64,000 nt of DNA from Prochlorococcus sp. AG-402-N08. Lineage in GTDB: Bacteria > Cyanobacteriota > Cyanobacteriia > PCC-6307 > Cyanobiaceae. Location of the stretch: assembly GCA_003216535.1 (NCBI GenBank), contig QCIS01000005.1, forward strand, positions 59,833 to 123,832, written 5' to 3'. Each line of letters opens with the position of its first letter. Positions within the stretch are counted from its first letter, which is position 1. The notes below the pieces were generated by a model, which saw only the letters and a program-made list of their open reading frames with translations, was not told the DNA's origin and made no database searches. The position numbers and the translations under genes are program-made. Below, in pieces: positions 1-10,413 of this stretch.

Positions 1-90
1 TATACATAGTCCATTTTTGATATTAAGATTTGATAATTCCACTACAAAAAACAAAGTTATTGGATAAATTCTATATCAGGTATTTTTAAA

Positions 91-2268
91 GTGATTTTGA
101 ACCCCGAGTTAAAAGAAAAAGGAGAAATAAAAGATTTAATGAAGTCAAAGGATTCTTTTAGAGCTTTCCCTTTAGCGGCAATTACAGGTCATAGCTTATT
201 GAAATTATCTTTGCTTTTGGCAGCAGTTGATCCCAGTTTAGGAGGAGTGATTATCGCTGGCGGTAGAGGTACTGGTAAGTCTGTATTAGCAAGGGGTTTG
301 CATACTTTACTCCCTCCTATAGAAGTATTAGATAATGAATCAATACTGGAAAAGCTAAGGAAGATAAATAGTAATATTTCATTAAGACCTATCGGTAGGA
401 ACCTAAATCCAGATAAGCCAGAGGAATGGGATATTAGTACTAATAAATTGTTAGAGGAGTCAATTGGAAGTGATTATTTGAATCAAAGTGAAGAAATTCC
501 AACAAAAGTAAGAGAGGCACCATTTATTCAAGTCCCCATTGGCATAACTGAAGACAGACTTGTTGGATCAATTGACGTCGCTGCCTCATTAAGTACGGGG
601 GAACAAGTTTTTCAGCCTGGAATTTTGGCAGAGGCTCATAGAGGTGTTCTTTATGTAGACGATATAAACTTATTGGATGATGGTATTGTAAATTTAATTC
701 TTGAAGCTACAGGAAGAGAGAAAAATAATATTGAAAGAGATGGTTTAAGCCTTTCTCATCCTTGTAAGTCACTTTTAATAGCAACTTATAATCCTGAAGA
801 AGGTGCTTTAAGAGATCATGTTTTAGATCGTTTTGCTATTGTGCTTTCCGCAGATCAATCTATTGATAATGCTCAAAGAGTTGAGATTACAAAATCTGTT
901 TTATCTCACGCAGAAAATAATTTTAAATTTTCAGAAAAATGGTCGGAAGAATCTGATAATTTATCCACTCAATTAATTTTGGCAAGGCAATGGTTAAAGG
1001 ATGTCAAGATAACAAAAGAGCAAATAACCTATTTAGTGAACGAAGCTCTTAGAGGCGGAGTAGAAGGGCATAGGTCAGAATTATTTGCAGTAAAAGTAGC
1101 AAAGGCTAATGCTGCTCTTCGAGGCGATGAGAATGTAAACTCTGAAGACCTAAAAGTCGCAGTAAGGTTAGTAATTCTTCCACGAGCAATGCAAATTCCT
1201 CCAGAAGATGATGATATTCAACCACCCCCTCCAGAAGATCAGAGTCCCCCACCTCCACCTCAATCAAACAATGAAGAGTCTGAACCTCAGACTAATGAAA
1301 ATGATAATGAGCAAGACCCAGAACAAGAAGAAGATAATTCTGATGGAGAAGAAGAATCTACTCCCGAAATACCTGAAGAATTCATATTAGATCCTGAGGC
1401 ATGTATGGTTGATCCTGATTTATTACTTTTTTCATCAGCAAAAGCTAAAGCTGGAAATAGCGGGAGTAGATCAGTGATATTTAGTGACAGTAGAGGAAGA
1501 TATGTAAAACCTATTATTCCAAGAGGTAAAGTAAAAAGAATTGCTGTAGATGCTACTCTTCGAGCTGCCGCTCCTTATCAAAAATCTAGAAGATTAAGGA
1601 ATCCTAATAAAGCAATTGTTATTGAAGAAAATGATTTTAGGGCAAAGCTTCTTCAAAAAAAGGCAGGGGCCTTAGTTATTTTTCTGGTTGATGCTAGTGG
1701 TTCTATGGCTTTAAATAGAATGCAAAGTGCTAAAGGGGCTGTGATAAGACTTTTAACAGAGGCATATGAGAACAGAGATGAAGTAGCTCTTATTCCTTTT
1801 AGAGGTAATCAAGCCGAAGTTCTTTTACCTCCAACAAGATCAATAACTGCTGCAAAAAGGAGGTTAGAAACAATGCCTTGTGGTGGAGGATCACCATTGG
1901 CACATGGACTTACACAATCAGCAAAAGTAGCAAAAAATGCTCTTTCAACTGGAGATATAGGTCAAGTTATTGTTGTGGGGATTACTGATGGAAGAGGAAA
2001 TGTCCCATTAGGATTATCTCTAGGAAAAAATGAGGTTGAGGAAAAAGATAATGAAAATGTCAATTTAAAACAAGAGGTTCTTGATATTGCTGCAAAATAT
2101 CCAATGCTTGGAATAAAACTCTTAGTAATTGATACAGAGAGAAAATTTATAGCAAGTGGATTTGGTAAAGAATTAGCAGAGGCAGCTCAAGGGAAATATG
2201 TCCAACTGCCAAAAGCCACAGATAAAGCAATCGCAGCTATGGCGCTAAATGCTATAAATGAATTCTAA
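91..2268 (+). CDS. chlD: Magnesium chelatase subunit ChlD
   Basis: Subunit D of Mg-protoporphyrin IX chelatase, which with ChlI and ChlH inserts Mg2+ at the first committed step of chlorophyll synthesis. The 725-residue product has an N-terminal AAA+ module (Walker A GGRGTGKS at residues 57-64), a proline-rich then acidic linker at about 370-440 ([13 protein letters not shown] followed by Glu/Asp), and a C-terminal von Willebrand A domain with the metal-binding DASGS at 534-538. This is the diagnostic ChlD layout. The frame opens with GTG at 91. An ATG at 139, preceded by GGAG at 121-124, would give 709 residues and starts nearer the conserved part, so the start is uncertain. Confidence 0.96.
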   Translation: MILNPELKEKGEIKDLMKSKDSFRAFPLAAITGHSLLKLSLLLAAVDPSLGGVIIAGGRGTGKSVLARGLHTLLPPIEVLDNESILEKLRKINSNISLRPIGRNLNPDKPEEWDISTNKLLEESIGSDYLNQSEEIPTKVREAPFIQVPIGITEDRLVGSIDVAASLSTGEQVFQPGILAEAHRGVLYVDDINLLDDGIVNLILEATGREKNNIERDGLSLSHPCKSLLIATYNPEEGALRDHVLDRFAIVLSADQSIDNAQRVEITKSVLSHAENNFKFSEKWSEESDNLSTQLILARQWLKDVKITKEQITYLVNEALRGGVEGHRSELFAVKVAKANAALRGDENVNSEDLKVAVRLVILPRAMQIPPEDDDIQPPPPEDQSPPPPPQSNNEESEPQTNENDNEQDPEQEEDNSDGEEESTPEIPEEFILDPEACMVDPDLLLFSSAKAKAGNSGSRSVIFSDSRGRYVKPIIPRGKVKRIAVDATLRAAAPYQKSRRLRNPNKAIVIEENDFRAKLLQKKAGALVIFLVDASGSMALNRMQSAKGAVIRLLTEAYENRDEVALIPFRGNQAEVLLPPTRSITAAKRRLETMPCGGGSPLAHGLTQSAKVAKNALSTGDIGQVIVVGITDGRGNVPLGLSLGKNEVEEKDNENVNLKQEVLDIAAKYPMLGIKLLVIDTERKFIASGFGKELAEAAQGKYVQLPKATDKAIAAMALNAINEF

Positions 2269-2275
2269 ATATTCC

Positions 2276-3121
2276 TTATGGATAAATTTCGTTAAGGAAT
2301 TTTGAAAGTCCAATCGTTAAATCTCTTATTGATTTAGTAAGTTCTTTATCTTGTGTTAATTTCTCAAAATCATCACTCATAGCATCTATTTTAGTGGTGA
2401 TAGACCTAGCAGCATTAATTGTCAATTTAATGTCATTAAGGGTTTCTCTGTCATCGATATTAGACAAAATGTTATTCAAATGATTAGCAGCAACTGTAAT
2501 TTCTTTAATTAGAGGTTCAACTCTTTGTATTTCTTGTTTCGATAAATAAATTAGTTCATCAAGATTTTCTTGTGTTCTGTCAAATTGGTCAATTGAGTTA
2601 ACAACGTTCTCAATTAAGTTTTCTTGATTTGTTTCTTTTAGAATTTGACTTATTTTATTAGTTATATTTGAAAGACTTGATAGTTGTTTACCTGAAATAG
2701 TATCTCCCTGACAAATAATTAATTTGGCATCGCATTTTTCGGATGTAGGTTTTGCAATGTTTTTAGGAATTGACTTGTCACTAGTTTCTAAAGCGACTTG
2801 CACATCTCCTCCAAGAAAAGAATTTGTAACTACTCTTGCAAATGCAGGCCTCGGGAGAATAATGTCAGGATTATTTAAAACTATTTTTGCTTTAATTGAT
2901 TCATTCGTAAACAAGATATCTTCTATCGATCCTACTAAAATTCCTCTGTAAGTAACTGGAGATTTTTTTGATAAACCGCTCGCGTTATTAAATTCAGCAA
3001 AGAGATGCCAATTTTTTGAAGATAATCTTACTCCCCTTAGCCAAAAAGAAAAAAATGTGAATATTAAAATTCCTCCCAATAAGGAAAACCCAACTATTGA
3101 ATCTCGTAAGCTTCTACGCAT
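2276..3121 (-). CDS. MCE/MlaD-family substrate-binding protein of a lipid ABC transporter
   Basis: 281 residues with one N-terminal membrane anchor (about residues 9-28), then an MCE domain (SGLSKKSPVTYRGILVGSI region) and a helical C-terminal tail. The family (MlaD, TGD2) binds phospholipid in the periplasm and works with an ATPase and a permease between outer and inner membrane. It starts 5 bases after the stop of the ATPase gene, so the two form one transcription unit. No MlaE-type permease is in the window, so it must lie elsewhere. The substrate is inferred from the family only. Confidence 0.85.
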   Translation of the reverse strand: MRRSLRDSIVGFSLLGGILIFTFFSFWLRGVRLSSKNWHLFAEFNNASGLSKKSPVTYRGILVGSIEDILFTNESIKAKIVLNNPDIILPRPAFARVVTNSFLGGDVQVALETSDKSIPKNIAKPTSEKCDAKLIICQGDTISGKQLSSLSNITNKISQILKETNQENLIENVVNSIDQFDRTQENLDELIYLSKQEIQRVEPLIKEITVAANHLNNILSNIDDRETLNDIKLTINAARSITTKIDAMSDDFEKLTQDKELTKSIRDLTIGLSKFLNEIYP

Positions 3122-3126
3122 AATTT

Positions 3127-3912
3127 CTAAATGTCTTTGGGTTGCATTGGACCATCAAGTTTTCCATGCCTAAATTGAAATACATAAGGATCATTACTCT
3201 CTTTAAATTCATTAATAGAACCTGCCCATCTAAATTTGCCTCCATAAAGCATTAAAACTTTATTTGAAGTCCTTTCTATAGTACTAAGAACATGGCTAAC
3301 CACAATAGATGATCCACTAGCTTTATCATTTGTCTTATTGATTAAATCTTCAATTCTTGATGAGGCAATTGGATCAAGACCTGCAGTTGGTTCATCAAAA
3401 AGTAATAAAGGTTTTGTCTTTGCGTTAAGAGTTTGATCAGTAATTAATGCTCTAGCAAAGCTTACTCTTTTTTGCATGCCTCCGCTTAATTCATTTGGAA
3501 GTTTATTCTCAACATTAAATAATCCTACCTCAGCTAAACATTCACATACAATTTCATGAATTAACTTTCTTGATAGGTTTTTATTTCTTTTAAGGAGAAA
3601 ACCTACATTTTCTTCAATAGTTAAAGATCCTAATAAAGCTGGGTTCTGAAAAACTAGTCTTACATCAGGAGGATTATTTTGATCTAATCTCAAATATGTT
3701 TGTTTTTCTCCAAATATTCTGAATTCTCCTTTGGTAGGTAAAATTAGACCGGCCAGTATTTTTAAGATAGTTGATTTGCCAGAACCTGAGGGGCCAACAA
3801 TAGCTAATTTCTCTCCATCTTCAAGTTCAAAATTTAGTTGATTAAGCACATTAACTTCTCCCCAGCTAATAGAGAGGTTTTTTGTTTCAACTGCATGCTT
3901 TAATTTTTTCAA
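3127..3912 (-). CDS. ABC transporter ATPase, MlaF-like
   Basis: 261-residue ABC ATPase. Walker A GPSGSGKST is at residues 40-48, a Q-loop lies near FQNP (about 88-91), the signature LSGGMQKR at 142-149 and Walker B LLLFDEPTAGLD at 169-180. The adjoining MCE-domain gene identifies it as the motor of an MCE-type lipid transporter. The open frame begins with TTG at 3912, with no nearby in-frame ATG upstream of the conserved core. A gap of about 137 bases separates it from the divergent YvcK-like gene and should hold both promoters. Confidence 0.88.
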   Translation of the reverse strand: MKKLKHAVETKNLSISWGEVNVLNQLNFELEDGEKLAIVGPSGSGKSTILKILAGLILPTKGEFRIFGEKQTYLRLDQNNPPDVRLVFQNPALLGSLTIEENVGFLLKRNKNLSRKLIHEIVCECLAEVGLFNVENKLPNELSGGMQKRVSFARALITDQTLNAKTKPLLLFDEPTAGLDPIASSRIEDLINKTNDKASGSSIVVSHVLSTIERTSNKVLMLYGGKFRWAGSINEFKESNDPYVFQFRHGKLDGPMQPKDI

Positions 3913-4049
3913 AACCTATATCAAAGAAAAAATTTATCTTCTATTACATATTGCCTATTTTTAGGAATAAAAAAAAGGATGTATGAATTTGATTTATAAT
4001 GGATATATGAAGTTTTTTAATTTGAGAATAATAAGTCAAGAGGTTTTAA

Positions 4050-5435
4050 ATGAATAAACGGAAAAAAAAAGTAAGAAGATTTTATAAGAGTTTTAAAAAG
4101 TCTAATTTTGTCTCATTAAGAAAAATTTTAAGAATTTTGAGTTGGCTTTTGCCTGGACTAGTAATAAAAAGGTGGATGATTACATCTGCACTAGGATTTT
4201 TGACTTCTTTATTAGGATTGGCTATTTGGACAAATTTAAGGCCAATTTATTGGCTCATTGATATATTTTTTAGTTTAATGACAGGGTTAACTAGTGTCTT
4301 GCCTGTTTCACTGTTGGGACCATTAATTTTTGTTATTGGACTTTTGCTAATTGGAATTGGCCAAAATAGAAGCATTAATTCTATTCAAAAAGCACTTGTT
4401 CCAGAAAAAAACACATTTTTAGTTGACGCATTAAGAGTTAAGAGTAAATTAAACAGGGGTCCTAATATTGTTGCAATTGGCGGAGGTACAGGCTTATCTA
4501 CTTTACTGAAAGGATTAAAAAATTACAGTAGTAATATTACAGCAATCGTAACTGTATCCGATGATGGTGGAAGTAGTGGAATTCTCAGAAAACAATTAGG
4601 TGTGCAACCTCCAGGAGATATTAGAAATTGTTTAGCAGCCTTATCAAACGAAGAACCTACTTTAACTAGATTATTTCAGTATAGATTCTCAGGAGGAAGT
4701 GGTCTGGAAGGTCATAGTTTTGGAAATCTATTCTTGTCAGCTTTAACAACAATCACAGGCAGTTTAGAAAAAGCAGTACAAGCCTCTAGTAAGGTTTTAG
4801 CGGTACAAGGTCAAGTTTTACCTGCAACAAATATTGATGTTACGTTATGGGCCGAATTAGAAGACGGTGAAAAAATTTTTGGTGAAAGCAAGATCAGCAA
4901 ATCTAAAAAATTAATTTCTAGGATTGGTTACATACCAGAAAATCCTTCAGCTCTTCCAAGTGCTCTTGAATCAATAAAAGAAGCTGATTTAATTGTTCTT
5001 GGTCCAGGGAGTCTTTACACTTCTTTATTGCCTAATCTTTTAGTACCAGAGATAGTAGATGCCTTATTGCAAAATAATGCTCCCAAAATCTACATTAGTA
5101 ATTTGATGACTCAGCCTGGAGAAACAGATGGGCTTGATGTTTATCGACATATCAAAGCAATAGAAAAACAATTGTCAAATTTTGGAATTAATACTCGAAT
5201 TTTTAACTCAATCTTATCTCAGATTAAATTTGAAAAGTCTCCATTAATAGATTATTACGAAAGTAGAGGGGCAGAGCCTGTCCAGTGTAATAAAGAAAAA
5301 TTATTATCTGAAGGTTATTATGTTTTGCAGGCACCATTGTATTCAAAAAGAATTACTCCAACTCTTAGACATGATCCAAGAAGACTCGCAAGAGCAGTTA
5401 TGTTTTTATATCGAAAATTAAAAAAACTAAATTAA
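4050..5435 (+). CDS. YvcK/CofD-like protein (UPF0052) with N-terminal membrane segments
   Basis: 461 residues. The first 40 are strongly basic, followed by two or three hydrophobic segments between about 44 and 104. The soluble domain begins with the nucleotide-binding GGGTGLST at 144-151 and contains SDDGGSSG and PPGDIRN, typical of the YvcK branch of the CofD fold. Bacillus YvcK supports growth on gluconeogenic carbon and cell-wall homeostasis and binds UDP-sugars; cyanobacterial members are uncharacterised. The membrane anchor is the usual cyanobacterial form. Its stop overlaps the convergent ndhJ stop by 4 bases. Confidence 0.85.
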   Translation: MNKRKKKVRRFYKSFKKSNFVSLRKILRILSWLLPGLVIKRWMITSALGFLTSLLGLAIWTNLRPIYWLIDIFFSLMTGLTSVLPVSLLGPLIFVIGLLLIGIGQNRSINSIQKALVPEKNTFLVDALRVKSKLNRGPNIVAIGGGTGLSTLLKGLKNYSSNITAIVTVSDDGGSSGILRKQLGVQPPGDIRNCLAALSNEEPTLTRLFQYRFSGGSGLEGHSFGNLFLSALTTITGSLEKAVQASSKVLAVQGQVLPATNIDVTLWAELEDGEKIFGESKISKSKKLISRIGYIPENPSALPSALESIKEADLIVLGPGSLYTSLLPNLLVPEIVDALLQNNAPKIYISNLMTQPGETDGLDVYRHIKAIEKQLSNFGINTRIFNSILSQIKFEKSPLIDYYESRGAEPVQCNKEKLLSEGYYVLQAPLYSKRITPTLRHDPRRLARAVMFLYRKLKKLN

Positions 5436-5962
5436 TAAGCATCTTGAAGTTCATAGAAATCTGGCTGAATATAATCTTTTCGCAATGGCCATCCTCTCCA
5501 GTCTTCAGGCATTAAGAGTCTTTTGGGATTTGGATGATCAATAAAATTTATACCATACATGTCATATGTTTCTCTTTCTTGCCAATCGCTTCCTTTGAAA
5601 ATTTTATACAAACTAGGGACTGATAAATCAGAATCTCTTTTTAGAAAAACTTTTAATCTAACTTCTTTAATGTTTTCGATCTTTTGTAAGTCATCAACAG
5701 TTATAAAATGATAGAAACTTACAAGATTTTTTCCTGGCCCTTCATCATAGCCACCTTGACATTGAAGATAATTAAAACCGTATTTTTTTAAGACTGATAC
5801 TGCCTCATATAATTTGCCAGCGTCTACACAAATATTTTCTATTCCTAAATTATCATTAGCTAGTGATTGATTTGGAATTCCATCTTTTGATAAAGATTGA
5901 CTTATAAATCCTTCTTTTTCTATTGAAGTATCTGAGGATTTGGCTAAACCGTCTTTTTCCAT
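5432..5962 (-). CDS. ndhJ: NAD(P)H-quinone oxidoreductase subunit J
   Basis: 176-residue NdhJ (complex I 30-kDa subunit), part of the peripheral arm of the thylakoid NDH-1 complex that feeds plastoquinone in cyclic electron flow and respiration. The family signature is intact: [34 protein letters not shown] near the C-terminus. The first 45 residues are a low-complexity extension rich in Ser and Asn. The start ATG overlaps the ndhK stop (TAATG), suggesting translational coupling. It is the last gene of ndhC-ndhK-ndhJ. Confidence 0.97.
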   Translation of the reverse strand: MEKDGLAKSSDTSIEKEGFISQSLSKDGIPNQSLANDNLGIENICVDAGKLYEAVSVLKKYGFNYLQCQGGYDEGPGKNLVSFYHFITVDDLQKIENIKEVRLKVFLKRDSDLSVPSLYKIFKGSDWQERETYDMYGINFIDHPNPKRLLMPEDWRGWPLRKDYIQPDFYELQDAY

Positions 5963-6696
5963 TAATCTTCTTCAGTATTAATAATTTCAGTTTTTTCGGT
6001 GTTTTCAGGTAATTCAGTTATTTTTTCTTTTTTGGAGGAAGGAATAACGTTAGCTGAAGTCTTGTTTAGATATTCACCTGTATTTTCTGAGAAAACAAGA
6101 TTCATTTGGTGATCAGATGTTATGTATCTGTGAGTTTGCTCTGTTTTAGTACGCTCTAAAATTGATTCATTGCCAACTTTTTTTCTTAATTTAATTACAG
6201 CATCAAAAATTGCTTCTGGTCTTGGTGGACATCCAGGAAGGTATAAATCAACTGGTATCAATTTATCAACACCTCTTACTGCAGTAGTAGAATCTGCGCT
6301 AAACATTCCCCCTGTAATTGTGCAAGCACCCATGGCAATCACATATTTTGGTTCAGGCATTTGCTCATAAAGTCTTACTAGGGCGGGAGCCATCTTCATC
6401 GTTACTGTTCCTGCAACAATTAGCAAATCTGCTTGCCTTGGCGAACTTCTAGGTACTAATCCAAATCTATCAAAATCAAATCTAGATCCTATTAAGGCCG
6501 CAAATTCTATAAAACAACAAGCTGTTCCATATAAGAGAGGCCAAAGACTACTTAGTCTGGCCCAATTATGAAGATCGTCTAAACTTGTCAATATAATATT
6601 TTCGCTTAAATCTGTAGTAACTTGAGGTGCTCCAAGAGGATTGCAAGTTCCCTCTCGGATTTCTCTTATTGCTTTTGGGGAAAATTGTGAATTCAA
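5962..6696 (-). CDS. ndhK: NAD(P)H-quinone oxidoreductase subunit K
   Basis: 244-residue NdhK (complex I PSST subunit), which carries the 4Fe-4S cluster N2. The four ligands are visible: the tandem pair Cys60-Cys61 (TACCFIEF), Cys125 (GACTITGG) and Cys156 (PGCPPRPEA). The C-terminal 60 residues are a variable Ser/Thr/Glu-rich tail. The start is TTG, 4 bases after the ndhC stop, and the stop overlaps the ndhJ start, so it is the middle gene of a tightly coupled operon. Confidence 0.97.
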   Translation of the reverse strand: MNSQFSPKAIREIREGTCNPLGAPQVTTDLSENIILTSLDDLHNWARLSSLWPLLYGTACCFIEFAALIGSRFDFDRFGLVPRSSPRQADLLIVAGTVTMKMAPALVRLYEQMPEPKYVIAMGACTITGGMFSADSTTAVRGVDKLIPVDLYLPGCPPRPEAIFDAVIKLRKKVGNESILERTKTEQTHRYITSDHQMNLVFSENTGEYLNKTSANVIPSSKKEKITELPENTEKTEIINTEED

Positions 6697-6700
6697 TTTT

Positions 6701-7063
6701 TTAACTCCATTCTAAAGCTCCTTTCCTCCATGCATATGCCAAAGCGATAACAAGTATTGCAATGAAAATTAAAGCCTCAATAAAAGCTAATAAGCCCAAT
6801 CTATTGAATGCAACAGCCCAAGGATAAAGGAATACTGTCTCAACATCAAATATAACGAAAACCAAGGCAAACATGTAATAACGAATATTAAATTGAATCC
6901 ATGCTCCTCCTATAGGCTCCATTCCAGATTCATATGTAAGTTTTCTTTCCCCTGTTCTGCCTTTTGGGGCAACGATTAGATTTGTAACTAAAGCTAATAC
7001 TGGTACAGCTGCGGCAATTAGAAGGAAACCTAAAAAATATTCATAGCCAGTTAATAAAAACAT
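6701..7063 (-). CDS. ndhC: NAD(P)H-quinone oxidoreductase subunit 3
   Basis: 120-residue membrane subunit of NDH-1 with three predicted helices (about 7-30, 64-83 and 89-110). The loop [23 protein letters not shown] carries the family pattern YECGxxP with Ser in place of the usual Cys, as in other cyanobacteria. It is the first gene of ndhC-K-J. A 76-base gap to the divergent rubredoxin gene must hold both promoters. Confidence 0.96.
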   Translation of the reverse strand: MFLLTGYEYFLGFLLIAAAVPVLALVTNLIVAPKGRTGERKLTYESGMEPIGGAWIQFNIRYYMFALVFVIFDVETVFLYPWAVAFNRLGLLAFIEALIFIAILVIALAYAWRKGALEWS

Positions 7064-7139
7064 CTTAAAAATTAATTTTGAATAAAAGTCGCTTAATTAA
7101 GCAAAATCTTTTAAAGTTCTTAAAGAATAATAATAAACC

Positions 7140-7568
7140 GTGAGTGAAAACATTCAACCAGCCTCTGAGGAAAACAAAATAGTTGAAGAATTTGAGAAAG
7201 AAAAACTTTCCGAAAACTCCCCAGGAGTAAATGTTGAACAACCTGTTCTTAATTTAGAACAAAATAGATTCGAATGTAGAAGTTGTGGATACATTTATGA
7301 TCCGTCTGAAGGAAATAAAAAATTAAAAATACCTAAAAATACGCCTTTTTCAGAGTTGGATGGGAATACCTTTGCTTGCCCTGTTTGTCGAGCGGGTAAA
7401 AATTTTTATAAAGATATAGGTCCTAAATCTAAGCCTAGTGGTTTTGAGGAAAATTTGGTTTATGGATTTGGTTTTAATAGTTTACCTCCTGGACAAAAAA
7501 ATATATTGATTTTTGGAGGGCTTGCATTCGCTGCTGCTATGTTCCTTTCTTTGTACTCTTTGCATTAA
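7140..7568 (+). CDS. rubA: Membrane-anchored rubredoxin (RubA), PSII assembly
   Basis: 142 residues: an acidic N-terminus, a rubredoxin domain with iron ligands Cys46, Cys49, Cys80 and Cys83 (CRSCGYIYDP and CPVCRAGK), and one C-terminal membrane helix at about 118-138. In cyanobacteria and chloroplasts this anchored rubredoxin is needed for photosystem II assembly. Its place ahead of ycf48 and psbEFLJ, 9 bases from ycf48, is the conserved arrangement. The start codon is GTG at 7140. Confidence 0.93.
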   Translation: MSENIQPASEENKIVEEFEKEKLSENSPGVNVEQPVLNLEQNRFECRSCGYIYDPSEGNKKLKIPKNTPFSELDGNTFACPVCRAGKNFYKDIGPKSKPSGFEENLVYGFGFNSLPPGQKNILIFGGLAFAAAMFLSLYSLH

Positions 7569-7577
7569 TATATACAA

Positions 7578-8594
7578 ATGAAAAAAATTATTACTAGTAT
7601 TCCCAATCTTCTTTTATCTTTTCTCCTTTGTTTTGTATTGAGCAGTTGTTCATCTACAGGGGTAAAGATGAGTGAAGACAGCCCTTGGAAAACAATTCAT
7701 TTTGAGGATCAAGCTAATGCTTTAGATGTTGATTTTATAGATGATAAGAATGGATTTTTAGTAGGTTCTAATAGACTTATTATGGAATCTAATGATGGTG
7801 GAGAAACTTGGGAGAAAAGAAATTTAGATTTACCAAGTGAAGAGAACTTTCGTCTGCTAGATATTGACTTTAAAGATGAAGAGGGATGGTTAATTGGTCA
7901 GCCCTCATTAGTTATGCATACACTTGATTCGGGAAAAAATTGGACTCGTTTATCTCTAGGCAATAAATTACCAGGTCAACCATTTCTAATAACCACTGTT
8001 GATGAAGGGGTTGCAGAGTTGGCCACCACTGCAGGTGCAATCTATGAAACATCAGATAGTGGTGAATCATGGAATGCAAAAGTTGTAGATGCATCTGGTT
8101 CTGGAGGTGTAAGAGATTTAAGAAGAACTAAAGAGGGAGATTATGTCAGCGTAAGTAGTCTCGGAAATTTCTTCTCTACACTTGATAGCGATAGCAATAC
8201 TTGGATTGCTCATCAAAGAGCAAGTAGTAAGAGAGTTCAAAGCATTGGTTTTAATCCAGAAGGAAGTTTGTGGATGCTTTCTAGAGGCGCAGAAATTAGA
8301 TTTAATGAAGATAGTAAAGACCTAGAAAGTTGGACAAAGCCTATCATTCCAATACTTAATGGATATAATTATCTAGACATGGGATGGGACCCAAAAGGAA
8401 ACATATGGGCTGGCGGGGGTAATGGAACTTTAATAGTAAGTGAAGACCAAGGTAAAACTTGGAATTCAGATCCTCTCGCTACTGCATTGCCTACTAACTA
8501 CATAAAAATAGTTTTTCTTGATAAAGATGGTTTAGATAATGAAAAAGGATTCATACTTGGTGAGCGTGGCTACATTCTAAAATGGAACGGTTAA
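7578..8594 (+). CDS. ycf48: Photosystem II assembly factor Ycf48/HCF136
   Basis: 338-residue lipoprotein: signal sequence with lipobox LSSC (Cys24), then a seven-bladed beta-propeller of repeated Ycf48-like elements such as [24 protein letters not shown] and SEDQGKTW. Ycf48 acts on the lumenal side, stabilising newly made precursor D1 and helping form the PSII reaction centre with cytochrome b559. It sits between rubA and psbE, so assembly factors and the b559 subunits are probably co-transcribed or co-regulated. Confidence 0.95.
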   Translation: MKKIITSIPNLLLSFLLCFVLSSCSSTGVKMSEDSPWKTIHFEDQANALDVDFIDDKNGFLVGSNRLIMESNDGGETWEKRNLDLPSEENFRLLDIDFKDEEGWLIGQPSLVMHTLDSGKNWTRLSLGNKLPGQPFLITTVDEGVAELATTAGAIYETSDSGESWNAKVVDASGSGGVRDLRRTKEGDYVSVSSLGNFFSTLDSDSNTWIAHQRASSKRVQSIGFNPEGSLWMLSRGAEIRFNEDSKDLESWTKPIIPILNGYNYLDMGWDPKGNIWAGGGNGTLIVSEDQGKTWNSDPLATALPTNYIKIVFLDKDGLDNEKGFILGERGYILKWNG

Positions 8595-8730
8595 TTTTGA
8601 AATTGTTTGGATAAAAATAAAAAAAAGCTTAATTTTGGATAAATTTAGCAACTGTCTGTAACCAAGCTGTTAATTTGTTCACGAACTTATGATTTTACAC
8701 TGTAAGATCATATGGTAAACATTTGTGATT

Positions 8731-8979
8731 ATGGCCGCAGGTTCAACGGGTGAACGCCCATTCTTTGAAATAATCACCAGTATTAGGTACTGGATTATTC
8801 ATGCAGTAACATTACCAGCTATTTTTATAGCAGGCTTTTTATTTGTATACACAGGTTTAGCTTACGACGCTTTCGGCACTCCTCGTCCGGATAGTTATTT
8901 TCAGGCATCTGAAGCAAAAGCTCCTGTTGTAACGCAAAGATTTGATGCTAAGTCTCAACTTGATTTAAGAACAAAATAA
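8731..8979 (+). CDS. psbE: Cytochrome b559 alpha subunit
   Basis: 82-residue PsbE. The haem-ligand His lies in [11 protein letters not shown] at the start of the single membrane helix, and the C-terminal half is lumenal. The ATG at 8731 gives the standard N-terminus [11 protein letters not shown]; a GTG two codons upstream is in frame but unnecessary. First gene of psbE-F-L-J. Confidence 0.97.
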   Translation: MAAGSTGERPFFEIITSIRYWIIHAVTLPAIFIAGFLFVYTGLAYDAFGTPRPDSYFQASEAKAPVVTQRFDAKSQLDLRTK

Positions 8980-8981
8980 CT

Positions 8982-9128
8982 ATGTCTAATTCTCAAGCTC
9001 CAATGCAGGCTGCGGAAGTCCGCGTTTATCCCATTTTTACTGTTCGTTGGCTAGCGGTTCACGCTTTAGCTATTCCATCGGTATTCTTTTTGGGTTCTAT
9101 TGCTGCTATGCAATTTGTAGCCCGATAA
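8982..9128 (+). CDS. psbF: Cytochrome b559 beta subunit
   Basis: 48-residue PsbF, starting two bases after the psbE stop. The haem His lies in [15 protein letters not shown], followed by the membrane helix to the terminal QFVAR. It pairs with PsbE to bind the haem of cytochrome b559 in the PSII core. Confidence 0.96.
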
Positions 9129-9139
9129 ATTTAACTATC

Positions 9140-9259
9140 ATGCAAGTAAACGAAAATCCTAACAAAGTTCCAGTTGAACTTAATCGTACAAGCCTTTATT
9201 TAGGCTTATTATCAGTTTTTGTATTGGGAATTTTATTTTCCAGTTACTTTTTCAATTAA
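9140..9259 (+). CDS. psbL: Photosystem II protein PsbL
   Basis: 39-residue single-span PSII subunit beginning [20 protein letters not shown] and ending SSYFFN, a near-canonical PsbL. It lies at the PSII dimer interface near QA. Eleven bases separate it from psbF. Confidence 0.96.
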
Positions 9260-9268
9260 ATTAAAATT

Positions 9269-9466
9269 ATGAGTAAATTAAAAGGACCAGATGGAAGAAT
9301 TCCAGATAGACTTCCCGACGGTAGACCAGCAGTTGCATGGGAAAGAAGATGGACTGAAGGAACTCTTCCTCTGTGGCTTGTTGCTACAGCAGGTGGAATT
9401 GCAGTTATCTTCGTTTTAGGAATATTCTTCTATGGCTCATATCAAGGTGTTGGAGCTGGAGGCTAA
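9269..9466 (+). CDS. psbJ: Photosystem II protein PsbJ
   Basis: 65-residue PSII subunit with one membrane helix (about 36-56) and the conserved end [12 protein letters not shown]. The hydrophilic N-terminus ([20 protein letters not shown]) is longer than in most cyanobacteria, as is usual in Prochlorococcus. Last gene of psbE-F-L-J; no strong hairpin terminator is visible before the convergent mtnP. Confidence 0.95.
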   Translation: MSKLKGPDGRIPDRLPDGRPAVAWERRWTEGTLPLWLVATAGGIAVIFVLGIFFYGSYQGVGAGG

Positions 9467-9509
9467 CAATCCCTTACCTAGACCTGACAATCACTTAAAT
9501 CTAATAAGT

Positions 9510-10403
9510 TTAATAAGAATCAGTAAATATCCTTAGCTTATCTTTTGTGGAGCTTGGGATATTTTCTTTTTGGGTTATCAATCCATCTTTTAATGAAAAA
9601 TGAGACTTACTTTTTGGTCTTTCTTTTTCAATTAATTTAGCTACTTCAAATATTATTTTATTAGCCACTTCAGTATTTGATCTAAGATTATCCAAAACCA
9701 TCTCTACAGAAACTTCTTGATGAGTTTGATGCCAGCAATCATAATCAGTAACCATAGATAATGAGGAGTAAGCTATTTCAGCTTCTTTAGCTAATCTTGC
9801 TTCTGTATGGTTCGTCATTCCTATTATTGAACATCCCCAACTTCTATATAAATTTGATTCTGCTCTAGTTGAGAAAGCCGGACCTTCCATTGCTAGATAG
9901 GTACCCCCTCTATGCAGTTGTCTACCGCCAGGAATATTTTTTTCTCCGATTTCACTTAATATACGTGATAAATTTGTGCAGAAGGGATCTCCCATGGTTA
10001 CGTGTGCCACAGCCCCCTCGTTAAAGAAGGTTGCAGGCCTATTTTTTGTCCGGTCTATAAATTGATCTGGCACCACTATATCAAGTGGTCTGATCTGTTC
10101 TTGTAATGAACCAACTGCTGATGGAGCAATGATCCATCTTACTCCTATTGATCTCAGAGCCCAAATATTGGCTTTATAAGGGATTTCAGAAGGATTTAAT
10201 TTATGTGTTCTGCCATGTCTAGGAATGAATGCTATCTCTAGATTTCCAAGATTATATACTCTTATTGAATCAGAAGGTTTACCATAGGGAGTATTGATTT
10301 CTAGTTCTCTTAAGTACTCTATTTGATCCATTGAATAAAATCCACTCCCACCAATCACTCCTAATCTTGATTTTTCAATTGGTAATAAATGTTCTTTATT
10401 CAT
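9510..10403 (-). CDS. mtnP: S-methyl-5'-thioadenosine phosphorylase
   Basis: 297-residue family-2 purine nucleoside phosphorylase that splits methylthioadenosine to adenine and methylthioribose-1-phosphate. Visible motifs: GVIGGSGFYSM at the N-terminus, RHGRTHKLNPSEIPYKAN (phosphate and ribose contacts), GMTNHTEARLAKEAE and the MTA-type ATDYDCW equivalent VTDYDCWHQ. With metK about 10 kb away it belongs to SAM and polyamine by-product recycling. Ten bases separate its start from the divergent SelD-fusion gene. Confidence 0.93.
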   Translation of the reverse strand: MNKEHLLPIEKSRLGVIGGSGFYSMDQIEYLRELEINTPYGKPSDSIRVYNLGNLEIAFIPRHGRTHKLNPSEIPYKANIWALRSIGVRWIIAPSAVGSLQEQIRPLDIVVPDQFIDRTKNRPATFFNEGAVAHVTMGDPFCTNLSRILSEIGEKNIPGGRQLHRGGTYLAMEGPAFSTRAESNLYRSWGCSIIGMTNHTEARLAKEAEIAYSSLSMVTDYDCWHQTHQEVSVEMVLDNLRSNTEVANKIIFEVAKLIEKERPKSKSHFSLKDGLITQKENIPSSTKDKLRIFTDSY

Positions 10404-10413
10404 AGTGATGTAA

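Noticed and set aside
1208..1390. A 60-codon frame inside chlD.
   Set aside because: It runs over the proline/acid linker in another frame and is a by-product of its repetitive codons.
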